DNA of 5,604 nt from Promethearchaeota archaeon (GTDB lineage: Archaea > Asgardarchaeota > Lokiarchaeia > Sigynarchaeales > SOKP01): the NCBI GenBank assembly GCA_030620005.1, contig JAUXAJ010000314.1:1-5604 (forward strand), in the 5' to 3' direction. Made by a program: the position numbers and the translations under genes. Position 1 is the stretch's first letter. Each line of letters starts with the position of its first letter. Shown here piece after piece: positions 5,157 to 5,604 of the stretch. The notes beneath the pieces are model-generated. The model did not search any database. It was given only the letters and a program-made list of their open reading frames with translations, and was not told where the DNA came from.

Positions 5157-5604
5157 CTAATTTTTTAGTTCAGATTCGTACGTTCTAATCTGGTTTTTTA
5201 TTTTTATGAACCTGAAAATTACCGTAGCAATAACGAGCCACATGAATAAAAACAAAAATTCATTCATGAAATTATAAAAAAATGCAATCATTGATGTGAT
5301 AACCAGGTAAAACAATCTTTCTGATCTTGCCATGAGCCCAATATCGAAATCTCCTTTAAAAAAGTTCTCTGCTCGGGCTCTAATATAACTAATCATGATT
5401 GAAGCTAGAAATGATATAAGAACAATCGATTTCATGTCAATAAAATTCCATAGTAATTGATTCCAGCAATATATTAATAAGGCAAAATATATAATGAATT
5501 CAGAAATTCTATCCAAGGTAGAATCTAAAAAAGCACCTAATTGAGTTTCTTTGTCATTAATTCTTGCAATAGCTCCATCAATTCCATCAAATATTCCACA
5601 CGCG
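5157..5604 (-). CDS. CDP-alcohol phosphotransferase, likely archaetidylinositol phosphate synthase (5' end outside window)
   Basis: This membrane enzyme joins a polar alcohol phosphate to a CDP-activated lipid with release of CMP. The last 148 residues are visible, read from 5603; the N-terminus is beyond the right edge. The family motif DGxxAR-x8-GxxxDxxxD is complete at 5511-5579 (DGAIAR, then G, D and D), so the metal-binding aspartates are present. It is followed by SYIRARAE and GLMARSERL (visible residues 72-79 and 89-97), which match the subgroup making inositol-phosphate lipids: archaetidylinositol phosphate synthase and mycobacterial PI-phosphate synthase (from memory). Four hydrophobic segments at about 33-52, 59-74, 97-112 and 115-130 are membrane helices. 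The Leu codon TTG at 5514-5516 lies inside the motif and is not a start. A different polar head group cannot be excluded without the N-terminus. About 120 bases and a separate promoter divide it from the LRR gene. Confidence 0.88.
   Translation of the reverse strand, partial: ACGIFDGIDGAIARINDKETQLGAFLDSTLDRISEFIIYFALLIYCWNQLLWNFIDMKSIVLISFLASIMISYIRARAENFFKGDFDIGLMARSERLFYLVITSMIAFFYNFMNEFLFLFMWLVIATVIFRFIKIKNQIRTYESELKN

Noticed and set aside
5514..5516. TTG as start of a 119-residue protein
   Set aside because: This codon is an internal leucine of the DGxxAR...GxxxDxxxD motif; the frame continues open to the window edge with the rest of the motif.

Overview
This AT-rich window looks archaeal. 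It carries O-phosphoseryl-tRNA synthetase, archaeal-type FAD synthetase, a CTP-dependent riboflavin kinase fused to a DNA-binding domain, and a CDP-alcohol phosphotransferase resembling archaetidylinositol phosphate synthase. The 22-residue leucine-rich-repeat protein with an N-terminal 'F.xYNGxKY.V..G' segment, plus a TPR protein, suggests an Asgard archaeon of the Lokiarchaeota kind. That assignment is inference; no rRNA or other marker is present.

Layout. Positions 1-545 (minus strand) hold a TPR-like gene that an in-frame TAA breaks near the window edge; the same frame continues past the stop with TPR-like sequence. Positions 546-1047 contain no convincing gene. They hold two good copies and one weaker copy of a ~30 bp element at 61-63 bp spacing, a T-run, an operator-like inverted repeat and a TATA-like promoter.

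Positions 1048-3816 (plus strand) are a tight three-gene operon, sepS-ribL-ribK, with gaps of 24 and 15 bases. SepS charges tRNA-Cys with phosphoserine, the first step of tRNA-dependent cysteine synthesis. RibK makes FMN from riboflavin with CTP, and RibL converts FMN to FAD. The RibK protein has the layout of the archaeal regulator/kinase RbkR, so it may control its own operon and, through it, sepS.

Positions 3844-5038 (minus strand) hold an LRR gene followed by a small unrecognised ORF; the small ORF converges tail-to-tail with ribK across 27 bases. From 5157 to the right edge (minus strand) lies the 3' part of a membrane CDP-alcohol phosphotransferase with a complete catalytic motif.

The points most worth checking are the sepS-flavin operon with its candidate operator, an exact 15-bp duplication inside the GPDQ region of ribL together with the complete lack of cysteine in that protein, the interrupted TPR gene, and the unexplained repeats at 703-848.
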